Shown here: positions 43,134-50,419 of the stretch, piece after piece | Layout of the letters: every line of letters begins with the position of its first letter | Position numbering within the stretch: the stretch's first letter is position 1 | The notes under the pieces: model-generated | Seen by the model: only the letters and a program-made list of their open reading frames with translations | The model's database searches: none | Told to the model about the DNA's origin: nothing | Program-made: the position numbers and the translations under genes | Source of the DNA: an uncultured Oscillospiraceae bacterium | GTDB taxonomy: Bacteria; Bacillota; Clostridia; Oscillospirales; Oscillospiraceae | Direction: 5' to 3' | DNA: 64,000 bases | Assembly: GCA_910579775.1 (NCBI GenBank) | Contig: CAJTUE010000001.1 | Coordinates: 186,001-250,000, forward strand

Positions 43134-43159
43134 GAGGGCGGGCTTTGCCCGCCCGAGCA
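43131..43159. repeat. 29-bp direct repeat, copy 2 (hairpin)
   Basis: Identical to 43012-43040. It ends 22 bases before the dnaB start, so its hairpin sits just upstream of the dnaB ribosome site. Confidence 0.8.
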
Positions 43160-43180
43160 TTGTAATGAGAGGTGACCAGT

Positions 43181-44548
43181 GTGGACGAACTTCTAGCTTA
43201 CCAACTACCTCATTCAACCGAAGCCGAGCAGTCGGTCCTCGGCGCGATGCTTATTGACGAGGGGTGTATTCCTCTGGTCATTGAGCGGCTGCGCCCCGAG
43301 GACTTCTATCTGCGCCAGAACCGGGAGCTTTACGAGAGCATCTACAAGATGTTCAACTTCTCCCAGAAGATCGACCTGGTCACCATCCTGGAGCAGCTGC
43401 GCCAAAGCGGCAACTATAACGAGCAGACCTCGGCGGCGTACCTCAAGCAGCTCATGGAGATCACCCCCACCTCCGCCAACGTGTCCCTTTATATCGACAT
43501 CGTTCGGGACAAGGCCCTGCTGCGCCGTCTGTCCCTGGCCTGCGGAGATATTGAGGCGCAGGTCCGGGAGGGCAAGGAGGAGGGTTCCGCCCTGTTGGAG
43601 CTGGCCGAGCAGCGTATCTACGCCCTGCGGGAGGGCCGGGGGATCACCGGTCTGGAGCCCTTGTCCGGCATTGTGCCCTCCTTGCTGGAGCGGCTGGGAG
43701 AGCTGGCTGCATCCGGGGACCAGCTGCCCGGCATCTCCACCGGCCTTAAGGTGCTGGACCGGGCTCTCACCGGCCTTAACAAGTCCGACCTCATCATCCT
43801 GGCGGCCCGACCCGGCATGGGCAAGACCTCTATGGCGCTGAACATGGCCCTCCACGCGGGCAAATTCTCGGGCAAGTCGGTGGCGGTGTTTTCCTTGGAG
43901 ATGTCTAAGGAGCAGTTGGGTATGCGCTTGTTGTCCGGGGAGGCCCTGATCGAGAACCGGGACCTGGCCACCGGACGGCTCAACGACGACGATTGGACCC
44001 GGGTGGCCAATGCGGCCAACATCCTGTCCCACACGGATATGTATATTGACGACGACCCTTCTCTCACCGTGGCCGACATGAAAGCAAAGTGCCGCCGGGT
44101 CCAGGACCTGGGCCTGGTGGTGGTGGACTACCTCCAGCTGATGACCTCCGCCGGGGGCAAGCAATCCTATGGCGGCGAGAGCCGCCAGCAGGCGGTGAGC
44201 GATATTTCCCGGGCCATGAAGATCATGGCCAAGGAGCTGGAGGTGCCCATTTTGTGCCTCTCCCAGCTCTCCCGCGCCAACGAGAAGGACAAGACCACCG
44301 TCCGCCGCCCCCGCCTCTCCGATCTGCGGGACTCCGGCGCCATCGAGCAGGACGCGGACATCGTCCTCTTCCTCCACCGGGAGGACTATTACAGCGAGGA
44401 GGGCGAGGACGCCAACCCCAACGAGGCGGAGTGTATCATCGCCAAGAACCGCCACGGCGAGACGGGTATCGTCCGCCTGGGCTGGCGGCCGCAGTTCACC
44501 TCCTTTATCGACCCGGAGGAAGTGGATCATATCCACGAAGAGTATTAA
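43181..44548 (+). CDS. dnaB: Replicative DNA helicase DnaB
   Basis: A 455-residue hexameric helicase that unwinds DNA at the fork. The N-terminal domain starts DELLAYQLPHSTEAEQSVLG. The RecA-like domain has Walker A ARPGMGKTS near residue 208, Walker B LVVVDYLQLM near 310, and the LRDSGAIEQDAD and ECIIAKNRHGETG motifs. I chose GTG at 43181 because GAGAGGTG ends six bases upstream and the family normally begins MDELLA; a GTG at 43172 would lie inside the ribosome site. tilS starts immediately after the stop. Confidence 0.96.
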   Translation: MDELLAYQLPHSTEAEQSVLGAMLIDEGCIPLVIERLRPEDFYLRQNRELYESIYKMFNFSQKIDLVTILEQLRQSGNYNEQTSAAYLKQLMEITPTSANVSLYIDIVRDKALLRRLSLACGDIEAQVREGKEEGSALLELAEQRIYALREGRGITGLEPLSGIVPSLLERLGELAASGDQLPGISTGLKVLDRALTGLNKSDLIILAARPGMGKTSMALNMALHAGKFSGKSVAVFSLEMSKEQLGMRLLSGEALIENRDLATGRLNDDDWTRVANAANILSHTDMYIDDDPSLTVADMKAKCRRVQDLGLVVVDYLQLMTSAGGKQSYGGESRQQAVSDISRAMKIMAKELEVPILCLSQLSRANEKDKTTVRRPRLSDLRDSGAIEQDADIVLFLHREDYYSEEGEDANPNEAECIIAKNRHGETGIVRLGWRPQFTSFIDPEEVDHIHEEY

Positions 44549-45652
44549 ATGGAGCGCATCCTATCCTTTTCCCGGGAAATGGAGCTGCTGCCTGGGGAGG
44601 GGCTGATCCTATGCGCTCTCTCCGGCGGGCGGGACTCGGTGGCGTTGCTCCACTTTTTGAAGGAGCATGGCTTTTCGGTGGCCGCCGCGCACTTTGACCA
44701 CCAGCTGCGGCCAGATTCCGCCGCCGACGCGGAGTTTTGCCGCGCGTTGTGCGGGGAGTGGCATATTCCCTTTTATCAAGGAGAAGGGAATGTGGCCGCC
44801 CTGCCCGGCAATGTGGAGGCCAACGCCCGGGTGGCCAGATACGCCTTTTTGGAAAAGACGGCGGCACAGACCGGGGCGGCGGTCATCGCCACTGCCCACA
44901 ACGCCGATGACAATTTAGAGACCGTGCTCCTCCACCTGACCCGGGGCTGTGGTCTAAACGGCCTTACCGGCATCCGCCCCCGGCGGGGGATCGTGGTCCG
45001 ACCCATGCTGGAGGTGCCCCGGTCCGCGTTGGACGCCTATGTGGAGGCGCTGGCGCTGCCCTATGTGGAGGACGCCACCAACGCGGATACGGCCTATGCC
45101 CGTAACCGCCTGCGCCACCAGGTCCTCCCCGTTCTGCGCTCCATCAACCCCAAGGTGGCGGAGGCGGCGGGGCGCATGACCGAGACCCTCCGCCGGGACT
45201 TGGACTTTCTGGAGACCCACGGCGGGCGGGAGAGACCGTCGGCCGCTGAACGGACCTGGCCGCCGCTGGAGACGGCGGAGGTCCCGCCGGACGGGATGGT
45301 GGAGACGCCGCTGTGGACGCTGCGCGTTACGCGGATAGACCGGGTCCCCGACGCGCCGCCCACCCCGGACGCGTTCTATTTGCGCCCTCCCCTCGACGGG
45401 CGGCTTTGGATCCGCGGCAGGAAGACGGGTGACTGTCTCCACCCGCCATTTCGCACGGGGAAGACAGTAAAAAAGTGGTTCAATGAGCTGAACGTTCCCG
45501 TGGGGGAGCGGGAGGCCACCCCTGTCCTCACCGATGGGACGCATATTTTGAGCGTTGCGGGGATTGGGCCAAGTCAGGAGCATTTAGCGCCGCCGGGTCA
45601 AGAGGGCCTGCTGGTGCAATGGACAAGAAAGAGAGAGGAGACAGGGCAATGA
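44549..45652 (+). CDS. tilS: tRNA(Ile)-lysidine synthase
   Basis: A 367-residue PP-loop ATPase that attaches lysine to C34 of tRNA-Ile(CAU), allowing it to read AUA. The PP-loop is SGGRDS at residues 25-30, followed by AAHFDHQLRPDS, the ATAHNADDNLETVLLHLTRG segment and ARNRLRHQVLPVLRSINP. A TilS C-terminal domain is present (GDCLHPPFRTGKTVKKWFN). It is shorter than E. coli or Bacillus TilS (over 430 residues). The ATG directly follows the dnaB stop, and the stop overlaps the hpt start. Confidence 0.95.
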   Translation: MERILSFSREMELLPGEGLILCALSGGRDSVALLHFLKEHGFSVAAAHFDHQLRPDSAADAEFCRALCGEWHIPFYQGEGNVAALPGNVEANARVARYAFLEKTAAQTGAAVIATAHNADDNLETVLLHLTRGCGLNGLTGIRPRRGIVVRPMLEVPRSALDAYVEALALPYVEDATNADTAYARNRLRHQVLPVLRSINPKVAEAAGRMTETLRRDLDFLETHGGRERPSAAERTWPPLETAEVPPDGMVETPLWTLRVTRIDRVPDAPPTPDAFYLRPPLDGRLWIRGRKTGDCLHPPFRTGKTVKKWFNELNVPVGEREATPVLTDGTHILSVAGIGPSQEHLAPPGQEGLLVQWTRKREETGQ

Positions 45653-46197
45653 AAGAGATGGATAAGGACATTTTGGAGGTATTTTACAGCGAAGAGCAGC
45701 TAAAGACGAAGGTTGCCGAGCTGGGCGCGGCCATCACCAGAGACTATCAGGGCAAGTCCCCTGTTCTGGTGAGCGTTCTGCGGGGCTCCTACATCTTTAT
45801 GGCCGATCTGACCCGGGCCATCGACCTGCCCTGCACGGTGGACTTTATGTCCGTGTCCTCCTACGGCGCGGGCACCACCTCCAGCGGCCAGGTAAAGATC
45901 CTGAAGGACCTGTCCGAGCCTATTGAGGGGAAGGACCTCATCATCGTGGAGGATATCCTGGACTCAGGTAACACCCTTTTTTATCTGCGGGATGTGCTCG
46001 CCGCCCGAAAGCCCGCGTCCATCGCCATCTGCACCTTGCTGGATAAGCCGGAGCGGCGGACGAAGCCCATCCAGGCGGACTATTCCGGTTTTGAGGTGCC
46101 CGACGCCTTTGTGGTGGGCTACGGCCTGGACTACGCGGAGAAATACCGCAACCTCCCCTACATTGGGGTGCTGAAGCCGGAGGTCTACGGCGGCTGA
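45649..46197 (+). CDS. hpt: Hypoxanthine phosphoribosyltransferase
   Basis: A 182-residue purine salvage enzyme that joins hypoxanthine or guanine to PRPP. Motifs are LVSVLRGSYIFMADL, the PRPP loop IIVEDILDSGNTL and the base-binding end PDAFVVGYGLDYAEKYRNLP. The ATG at 45649 has GAGAGGAG eight bases upstream and overlaps the tilS stop. tilS-hpt-ftsH is a well-known conserved Firmicutes cluster, matched here. Confidence 0.97.
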   Translation: MKEMDKDILEVFYSEEQLKTKVAELGAAITRDYQGKSPVLVSVLRGSYIFMADLTRAIDLPCTVDFMSVSSYGAGTTSSGQVKILKDLSEPIEGKDLIIVEDILDSGNTLFYLRDVLAARKPASIAICTLLDKPERRTKPIQADYSGFEVPDAFVVGYGLDYAEKYRNLPYIGVLKPEVYGG

Positions 46198-46235
46198 GCC
46201 GAGGAGACCGGCGAACACGGAAAGGAAGGATAGGC

Positions 46236-48107
46236 TTGAAGGAGCAAAACGAGCGAAAATTCTCCCCAAGAGATATCATATCATACCTTTTGGTGGCGCT
46301 GGTCATTGTAGGGGTGTTGTTTCTTCTGGGGCAGATGGACCGGGGCGGCGGCTACAGCTATGCCCAGGTCCGGCGGTTTTTTATCCGGGAAGAGGTAGAC
46401 CGCTTTGTGGTGCGGGGCAAGGAGCTTCAGGTCACCCTGAAGGAGCCCCTGGCCGACGGCACGGCGGTCATCACCCACCAGCTGGCCTCGGTGGAGCAGT
46501 TTGACGCCGATCTGGGCGAGCTGATCGGAGAGCAGCTGAACCGGGGGATTCTGAACGACTGCGACTATATCCCCGCCTATGAGCCGCCATGGTGGGTGAC
46601 AGGACTGCTGCCCAGTCTGCTGATGCTGCTGTTTATGCTGGGCTTTCTCTATGTGATGGGGACCCGGCAGGGAGGCGGCGCCGGTGGAGGAGGAGATGAG
46701 CGGGCGTCCAAATTTGGCCGGGCGCGCACCCTCACGGGAGAGAATAATTCCGTCACCTTTGCCGATGTGGCGGGGGCGGAGGAGGAAAAGGCGGAGCTCC
46801 AGGAGCTGGTGGACTTTCTCAAGGACCCTGAGCGGTTCAACAGCCTGGGAGCGCGTGTGCCCAAGGGCGTGCTGCTGGTAGGCCCGCCGGGTACAGGAAA
46901 AACGCTGTTGGCAAAGGCGGTGGCGGGGGAGGCGGGCGTCAACTTCCTGTCCATCTCCGGGTCCGACTTTGTAGAGCTTTATGTGGGCATCGGCGCCAGC
47001 CGTGTTCGCGACCTGTTTTCCCAGGCCAAGGCGGACAGCCCCGCCATCGTCTTTATCGACGAGATCGACGCGGTGGGCCGCCAGCGGGGCGCAGGCCTGG
47101 GCGGCGGGCACGACGAGCGGGAGCAGACCCTCAATCAGCTGCTGGTGGAGATGGACGGCTTCGCCCGGAACTCCGGAGTCATTGTTTTGGCCGCCACCAA
47201 CCGGCGGGATATCCTGGACCCCGCTCTGCTCCGTCCCGGACGGTTTGACCGCCAGATCTATGTGGGCTATCCCGACATCAAGGGCCGGGAAGAGATCCTG
47301 AAGGTCCACGCCCGCAACAAGCCCCTGGGGGAGGACGTGTCCCTTCAGAAGGTGGCCCAGGCTACGGCGGGCTTTACCGGGGCGGATCTGGAAAACCTCC
47401 TGAATGAGGCGGCTCTGCTGTGCGCCCGGGCTGACAGGCCCTTTTTAACGCAGGAGGACCTCCATGAGGCCATGATGAAGGTCATCGCCGGACCGGAGAA
47501 AAAAAGCCGGGTCATCACCCCGGAGGCCCAAAAGCTCACCGCCTACCACGAGGCGGGCCACGCCGTGGTCATCCACGACCTGCCCACCGCCGACCCGGTG
47601 CACCAGATCACCATCATCCCCCGGGGCGGTGCGGGAGGTATGACCATCTCCCTGCCCACAGAGGACAGGAGCTACCGCTCCAAGACTGAGCTCACCGAAG
47701 AACTGGCTGTCTGCTTGGGCGGACGGGCGGCCGAGCAGCTGTTTTTAGGGGATATCTCCACCGGGGCCAGCAGCGATCTGGAGCGGGCCACCGATGTGGC
47801 CCACGCCATGGTCACCCGCTACGGCATGAGCGACAAGCTGGGCGAGGTGGTGCTGGACAGCGACCGGGGTGAGGTGTTCCTGGGCCGCTCCATGGCCCGG
47901 ACCAAGCCCTACTCGGAAGAGGTGGCCGGACAGGTGGACCGGGAGGTCCGCGCCCTGCTGGACGCCGCCCACCATACCTGCGAGGAGATCTTGAAGCGGC
48001 GGGCGGATATCGTGGAAAGGGTGGCGGACTACCTCCTGGAGCACGAGGTCATGGACGCCGAGACCTTCGCGGCTTTTTTTGAAAAGCCGGAGAAAACAGA
48101 GGAATAA
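46236..48107 (+). CDS. ftsH: ATP-dependent zinc metalloprotease FtsH
   Basis: A 623-residue membrane AAA+ protease for quality control of membrane and regulatory proteins. Two membrane helices (about 15-32 and 112-137) flank a small extracytoplasmic domain. The ATPase has Walker A GPPGTGKT at 216-223, pore loop VELYVGIG, Walker B IVFIDEIDAVGRQ and the second region of homology TNRRDILDPALLRPGRFDRQ. The zinc site is HEAGH at 438-442 with a later acidic ligand in SSDLERATD. The start is a TTG at 46236 behind AAAGGAAGGA. It ends the gdpP-to-ftsH gene run. Confidence 0.96.
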   Translation: MKEQNERKFSPRDIISYLLVALVIVGVLFLLGQMDRGGGYSYAQVRRFFIREEVDRFVVRGKELQVTLKEPLADGTAVITHQLASVEQFDADLGELIGEQLNRGILNDCDYIPAYEPPWWVTGLLPSLLMLLFMLGFLYVMGTRQGGGAGGGGDERASKFGRARTLTGENNSVTFADVAGAEEEKAELQELVDFLKDPERFNSLGARVPKGVLLVGPPGTGKTLLAKAVAGEAGVNFLSISGSDFVELYVGIGASRVRDLFSQAKADSPAIVFIDEIDAVGRQRGAGLGGGHDEREQTLNQLLVEMDGFARNSGVIVLAATNRRDILDPALLRPGRFDRQIYVGYPDIKGREEILKVHARNKPLGEDVSLQKVAQATAGFTGADLENLLNEAALLCARADRPFLTQEDLHEAMMKVIAGPEKKSRVITPEAQKLTAYHEAGHAVVIHDLPTADPVHQITIIPRGGAGGMTISLPTEDRSYRSKTELTEELAVCLGGRAAEQLFLGDISTGASSDLERATDVAHAMVTRYGMSDKLGEVVLDSDRGEVFLGRSMARTKPYSEEVAGQVDREVRALLDAAHHTCEEILKRRADIVERVADYLLEHEVMDAETFAAFFEKPEKTEE

Positions 48108-48126
48108 GTCCCAATTATGGGACAAC

Positions 48127-48171
48127 AAACCTCCTATCCTATTGTCAGAAGGCAACAGGATAGGAGGTTTT
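48127..48171 (+). terminator. ftsH terminator that also covers a ribosome site
   Basis: AAACCTCCTATCCTATTG pairs over 18 bp (one mismatch) with CAACAGGATAGGAGGTTT around an 8-base loop, ending in TTTT. The 3' arm contains AGGAGG (48162-48167), seven bases before the ATG of the small ORF at 48175. Confidence 0.85.
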
Positions 48172-48174
48172 GTC

Positions 48175-48285
48175 ATGAACGATGAAATGCGCTATGTGAT
48201 GGGTCATGTGGAGGTCTACCGGGACGGGGAGTTCCTCTTCTCCGCGGATACCGAGGCGGAGGCGAGAAGGGAAGCTACGGCGTGA
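48175..48285 (+). CDS. Small ORF of 36 residues
   Basis: MNDEMRYVMGHVEVYRDGEF begins a short acidic protein whose pattern (strand, charged turn, strand, short helix ADTEAEARREATA) looks like a compact folded domain rather than random translation. A strong AGGAGG lies seven bases before the ATG. It has no recognisable family. It sits directly after the ftsH terminator, faces the radical SAM gene and has no promoter of its own that I can see, so it may be made only by read-through. Confidence 0.55.
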   Translation: MNDEMRYVMGHVEVYRDGEFLFSADTEAEARREATA

Positions 48286-48311
48286 TGTGGCCAATACGAG
48301 CGCGACAGCCC

Positions 48312-48929
48312 TTAGTCAGAGATATACGCCCGCACCCGGAGCTTGGCTCCCAGGCTTTCCGCCAGCGCGCGGCAGGCTTCGATCTCCTCTGGGGTCTTGT
48401 CCTTGTCCACAATGGTCATCACCACGTGGGGAACGGCGGTGGCGCACCTTTTGGTGAAGTCCAGCATGGCCTCCCAGGCTTTTTCGCCGTCCCGGGGCTG
48501 GGTGACGGCGCAGTACTCCGCCGCCGTGGAGCCATTGAGGGAAATAGACACCGTGTCGATGCGGCCCGTCAGGTCTCCCGTCACGTCCCTGCCGTGGATC
48601 AGGTTGGCGTGACCGTTGGTGTTGATGCGGATGGGAGGCAGGGCGGGATACTCTTCCTTCAGCGCGTCTACAATGGCGCAGAGATCGCCGATGCGGTAGG
48701 TTGGCTCCCCAAAGCCGCAGAACACGATTTCCCGGTAGGCGGCCAGGTCCCGCGCGCGGAAGTCGGCCAGAGCCTCCTCCACGGTAGGCTCGTGCTCCAG
48801 CCACAGGTCGTCGGCGTAGATGCTGCCCTTGTGTCCGTTGTGGCGCAGGCAGAAGACGCAGTTGCAATCACAGCGGTTGGTAAGGTTGACGTACAGCGCG
48901 CCCTCATATTCATAGGTAATGGTCATCAT
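48312..48929 (-). CDS. TatD-associated radical SAM protein
   Basis: A 205-residue compact radical SAM protein. The cluster motif CDCNCVFC is at about residues 20-27 in YVNLTNRCDCNC, and the SAM-binding GFGEPT follows near 71. The barrel continues with INTNGHANL and VSISLNGSTAAEY. It matches the radical SAM family regularly found beside tatD; its reaction is unknown to me. It lies six bases downstream of tatD on the same strand and is surely co-transcribed. The first ATG of an ATGATG pair is preceded by AAGGAG nine bases away. Confidence 0.88.
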   Translation of the reverse strand: MMTITYEYEGALYVNLTNRCDCNCVFCLRHNGHKGSIYADDLWLEHEPTVEEALADFRARDLAAYREIVFCGFGEPTYRIGDLCAIVDALKEEYPALPPIRINTNGHANLIHGRDVTGDLTGRIDTVSISLNGSTAAEYCAVTQPRDGEKAWEAMLDFTKRCATAVPHVVMTIVDKDKTPEEIEACRALAESLGAKLRVRAYISD

Positions 48930-48935
48930 ATGGCT

Positions 48936-49709
48936 TCACTCCTTGATGCGGAAAAATTTTATGGCGTTTTCATAGGTCACGGCGGCGACCTCCTCCACCG
49001 AGACCCCTTTGATCTCAGCAATGGCCTCCGCCACCCGGTAGAGGTACAGCGAGGAATTGCGCTCCCCCCGAAAGGGTTCGGGGGTCTGGTAGGGGGCGTC
49101 GGTCTCAAGCATGATGCGCTCCAGGGGCACGGCGGCCACCACCTCGGGCACCCGGCGGGCGGTCTGGAAGGTGACGTTGCCTGTGAAGGACAGCATCCAG
49201 CCCATGTCGATGGCCTCCAGGGCGTCGGGAACGCAGAAGGCGCAGCAGTGGAACACGCCCTTCACGTTGGGGAACTCCATGGCGATGTCCAGGGTGTCCC
49301 GGTGGGCGTCCCGGTCGTGGACAATGGCGGGGAGGCCCAGCTTTTCGGCCAGGGCCAGCTGGCGGCGGTAAAACTCCCGGCTGCGCTCCCGCTCCGGCTT
49401 GCCCTTGACCCAGTAATAGTCCAGGCCGATCTCTCCCACGGCCACGCACTTGGGGTGGCGGCACAGGGCCTCCACTTCGTCCAGGGCGTCGAAGTCCACC
49501 CCCTCGATGTCCTCGGGGTGGACGCCGGCGGCGAAGTAGAAGAAGGGGAACTGTTCCGCTAGGTCCCGGCTTTTTCGGCTGCTCTCCAAGGCGCAGCCGG
49601 GGCAGACCACCTTTGTCACGCCGTGCTCGGGCAGGGCGGCGACAAATTCCTTCCGGTCGGCATCAAAGGCGTCGGCGTAATAGTGGGCGTGGGTGTCGAA
49701 GAACTCCAT
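48936..49709 (-). CDS. tatD: TatD family metal-dependent hydrolase (DNase)
   Basis: A 257-residue TIM-barrel hydrolase. Metal ligands are visible in the N-terminal THAHYY (H7, H9), in VAVGEIGLDYYW, in PAIVHDRDAHRDT, in VFHCCAFC and in the last motif LETDAPYQTP. TatD proteins act as 3'-5' DNA exonucleases in DNA quality control. The ATG at 49709 is chosen because GGAGGTG lies just upstream; a GTG nine bases earlier overlaps that site. Confidence 0.93.
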   Translation of the reverse strand: MEFFDTHAHYYADAFDADRKEFVAALPEHGVTKVVCPGCALESSRKSRDLAEQFPFFYFAAGVHPEDIEGVDFDALDEVEALCRHPKCVAVGEIGLDYYWVKGKPERERSREFYRRQLALAEKLGLPAIVHDRDAHRDTLDIAMEFPNVKGVFHCCAFCVPDALEAIDMGWMLSFTGNVTFQTARRVPEVVAAVPLERIMLETDAPYQTPEPFRGERNSSLYLYRVAEAIAEIKGVSVEEVAAVTYENAIKFFRIKE

Positions 49710-49741
49710 GGCGGTCACCTCCGGGATGGTAAGTATGGGCT

Positions 49742-49770
49742 ATTATACCCCCAAAGCGCGGAATGGTCAA
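49742..49770 (-). promoter_or_regulatory. Promoter of tatD and its radical SAM partner
   Basis: On the - strand: TTGACC (49770-49765), 17-bp spacer and perfect TATAAT (49747-49742). The ATG is about 33 bases beyond the -10. Confidence 0.85.
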
Positions 49771-49799
49771 GAAAGGGACGGCCACAGGCCGTCCCTTTC
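49771..49799 (-). terminator. Terminator of the ribbon-helix-helix gene
   Basis: GAAAGGGACGGCC pairs perfectly over 13 bp around TGT (- strand) and is followed by TTGACC, which is already the tatD -35. It overlaps the stop codon of the upstream gene. Confidence 0.75.
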
Positions 49800-49956
49800 A
49801 CTCGCTCTGTTCGGCTTGGTCCAGATACTCCTCCAGCGCCTTCAAAATCAGGTTGGAGACGCTGCGGCGCTCCTTGGCGGCCTGACGTTCCAAGCGCTCC
49901 TTAAACGTCCGGGTCATACGAAAGCTGATCTGTGCATCCGTTTTCGGCGTCATCAT
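49798..49956 (-). CDS. Ribbon-helix-helix (Arc/CopG-like) DNA-binding protein
   Basis: A 52-residue protein: a strand-forming segment (DAQISFRMTRTFKERLERQA) is followed by two helices (KERRSVSNLILKALEEYLDQ). This is the RHH layout, and such proteins bind DNA as dimers through the N-terminal beta ribbon. The ATG at 49956 is eight bases after AAGGAGG; the frame opens 36 bases earlier without a ribosome site. It is divergent from a Cys-rich small gene, and the gap contains repeated ATATTGTAT motifs, so it is likely an autoregulator. Confidence 0.85.
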   Translation of the reverse strand: MMTPKTDAQISFRMTRTFKERLERQAAKERRSVSNLILKALEEYLDQAEQSE

Positions 49957-49978
49957 GCGGCATTCCTCCTTTTGGTTT

Positions 49979-50023
49979 ATATTGTATCGCAATATATCAC
50001 AAAAGGATTGACATATATTGTAT
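49979..50023. promoter_or_regulatory. Candidate operator of the ribbon-helix-helix protein
   Basis: ATATTG and CAATAT form an inverted repeat at 49979-49995, and ATATTGTAT recurs at 50015-50023, inside the -35/-10 spacer of the + strand promoter. The first copy lies in the leader or -10 zone of the - strand gene. The position and AT-rich symmetry fit an RHH operator. Confidence 0.55.
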
Positions 50024-50037
50024 TACTTTGTTATACT
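50008..50037 (+). promoter_or_regulatory. Promoter of the small Cys-rich gene
   Basis: Consensus TTGACA (50008-50013), 18-bp spacer and TATACT (50032-50037). The ATG at 50071 follows after 33 bases. Confidence 0.8.
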
Positions 50038-50070
50038 TCATATACCAAAAGCAAGGAGGCAAGGCGCATT

Positions 50071-50268
50071 ATGGAACGAATGCCAAAAGCGATGGTAAAG
50101 GCTGAAGTATGTGGGACCTGCGCCCATTACCGCCAGCATTATGTCCTCGTGGACAAGGAACGGTGTTATATGCCGCTGTGGTACGGGCATTGTAATCTGC
50201 CCATGTATAAGCACGCTTCCCCTGACGAGACCTGTGACCGCTGGGAGGAAAGCCCCGGCCTCAAGTGA
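50071..50268 (+). CDS. Small Cys-rich protein, possible zinc-binding
   Basis: A 65-residue protein of no family I recognise. It has five cysteines: C14 and C17 (VCGTCAHY), C32 (KERCYM), C41 (GHCNLP) and C55 (ETCDRWEE). The CxxC with later single cysteines suggests a zinc knuckle or metal site. AAGGAGG (50053-50059) lies 11 bases before the ATG. Its promoter holds a copy of the ATATTGTAT motif shared with the divergent RHH gene. Base composition in the gap is clearly AT-rich compared with the neighbours. Confidence 0.75.
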   Translation: MERMPKAMVKAEVCGTCAHYRQHYVLVDKERCYMPLWYGHCNLPMYKHASPDETCDRWEESPGLK

Positions 50269-50299
50269 TCCCGCATAGATCCGCATACGGCAAAACGGA

Positions 50300-50338
50300 G
50301 CAGAAGGAGACGGCCCAGACTGGGCCGTCTCCTTCTGC
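50300..50338 (+). terminator. 18-bp perfect hairpin after the Cys-rich gene
   Basis: GCAGAAGGAGACGGCCCA pairs perfectly with its complement around GAC, 31 bases after the stop. No T run follows (CGCCCC), so Rho-independent ending is uncertain. Confidence 0.55.
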
Positions 50339-50358
50339 CGCCCCGGCAGAAAATGCTC

Positions 50359-50387
50359 TTTACCTCCAAGGCCAAATCGTGTATAAT
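50359..50387 (+). promoter_or_regulatory. Promoter of the DnaD-like/helicase-loader operon
   Basis: TTTACC (50359-50364), 17-bp spacer and perfect TATAAT (50382-50387), 32 bases before the ATG at 50420. Confidence 0.8.
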
Positions 50388-50419
50388 GACGGTAGCTGAC
50401 GAAAAAAGGGGGGGGTCTC

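Noticed and set aside
46236..48107. Tyr instead of Phe in the FtsH pore loop (LYVG rather than MFVG)
   Set aside because: An aromatic residue is kept, and to my knowledge Tyr is common at this position in clostridial FtsH, so it is not unusual.
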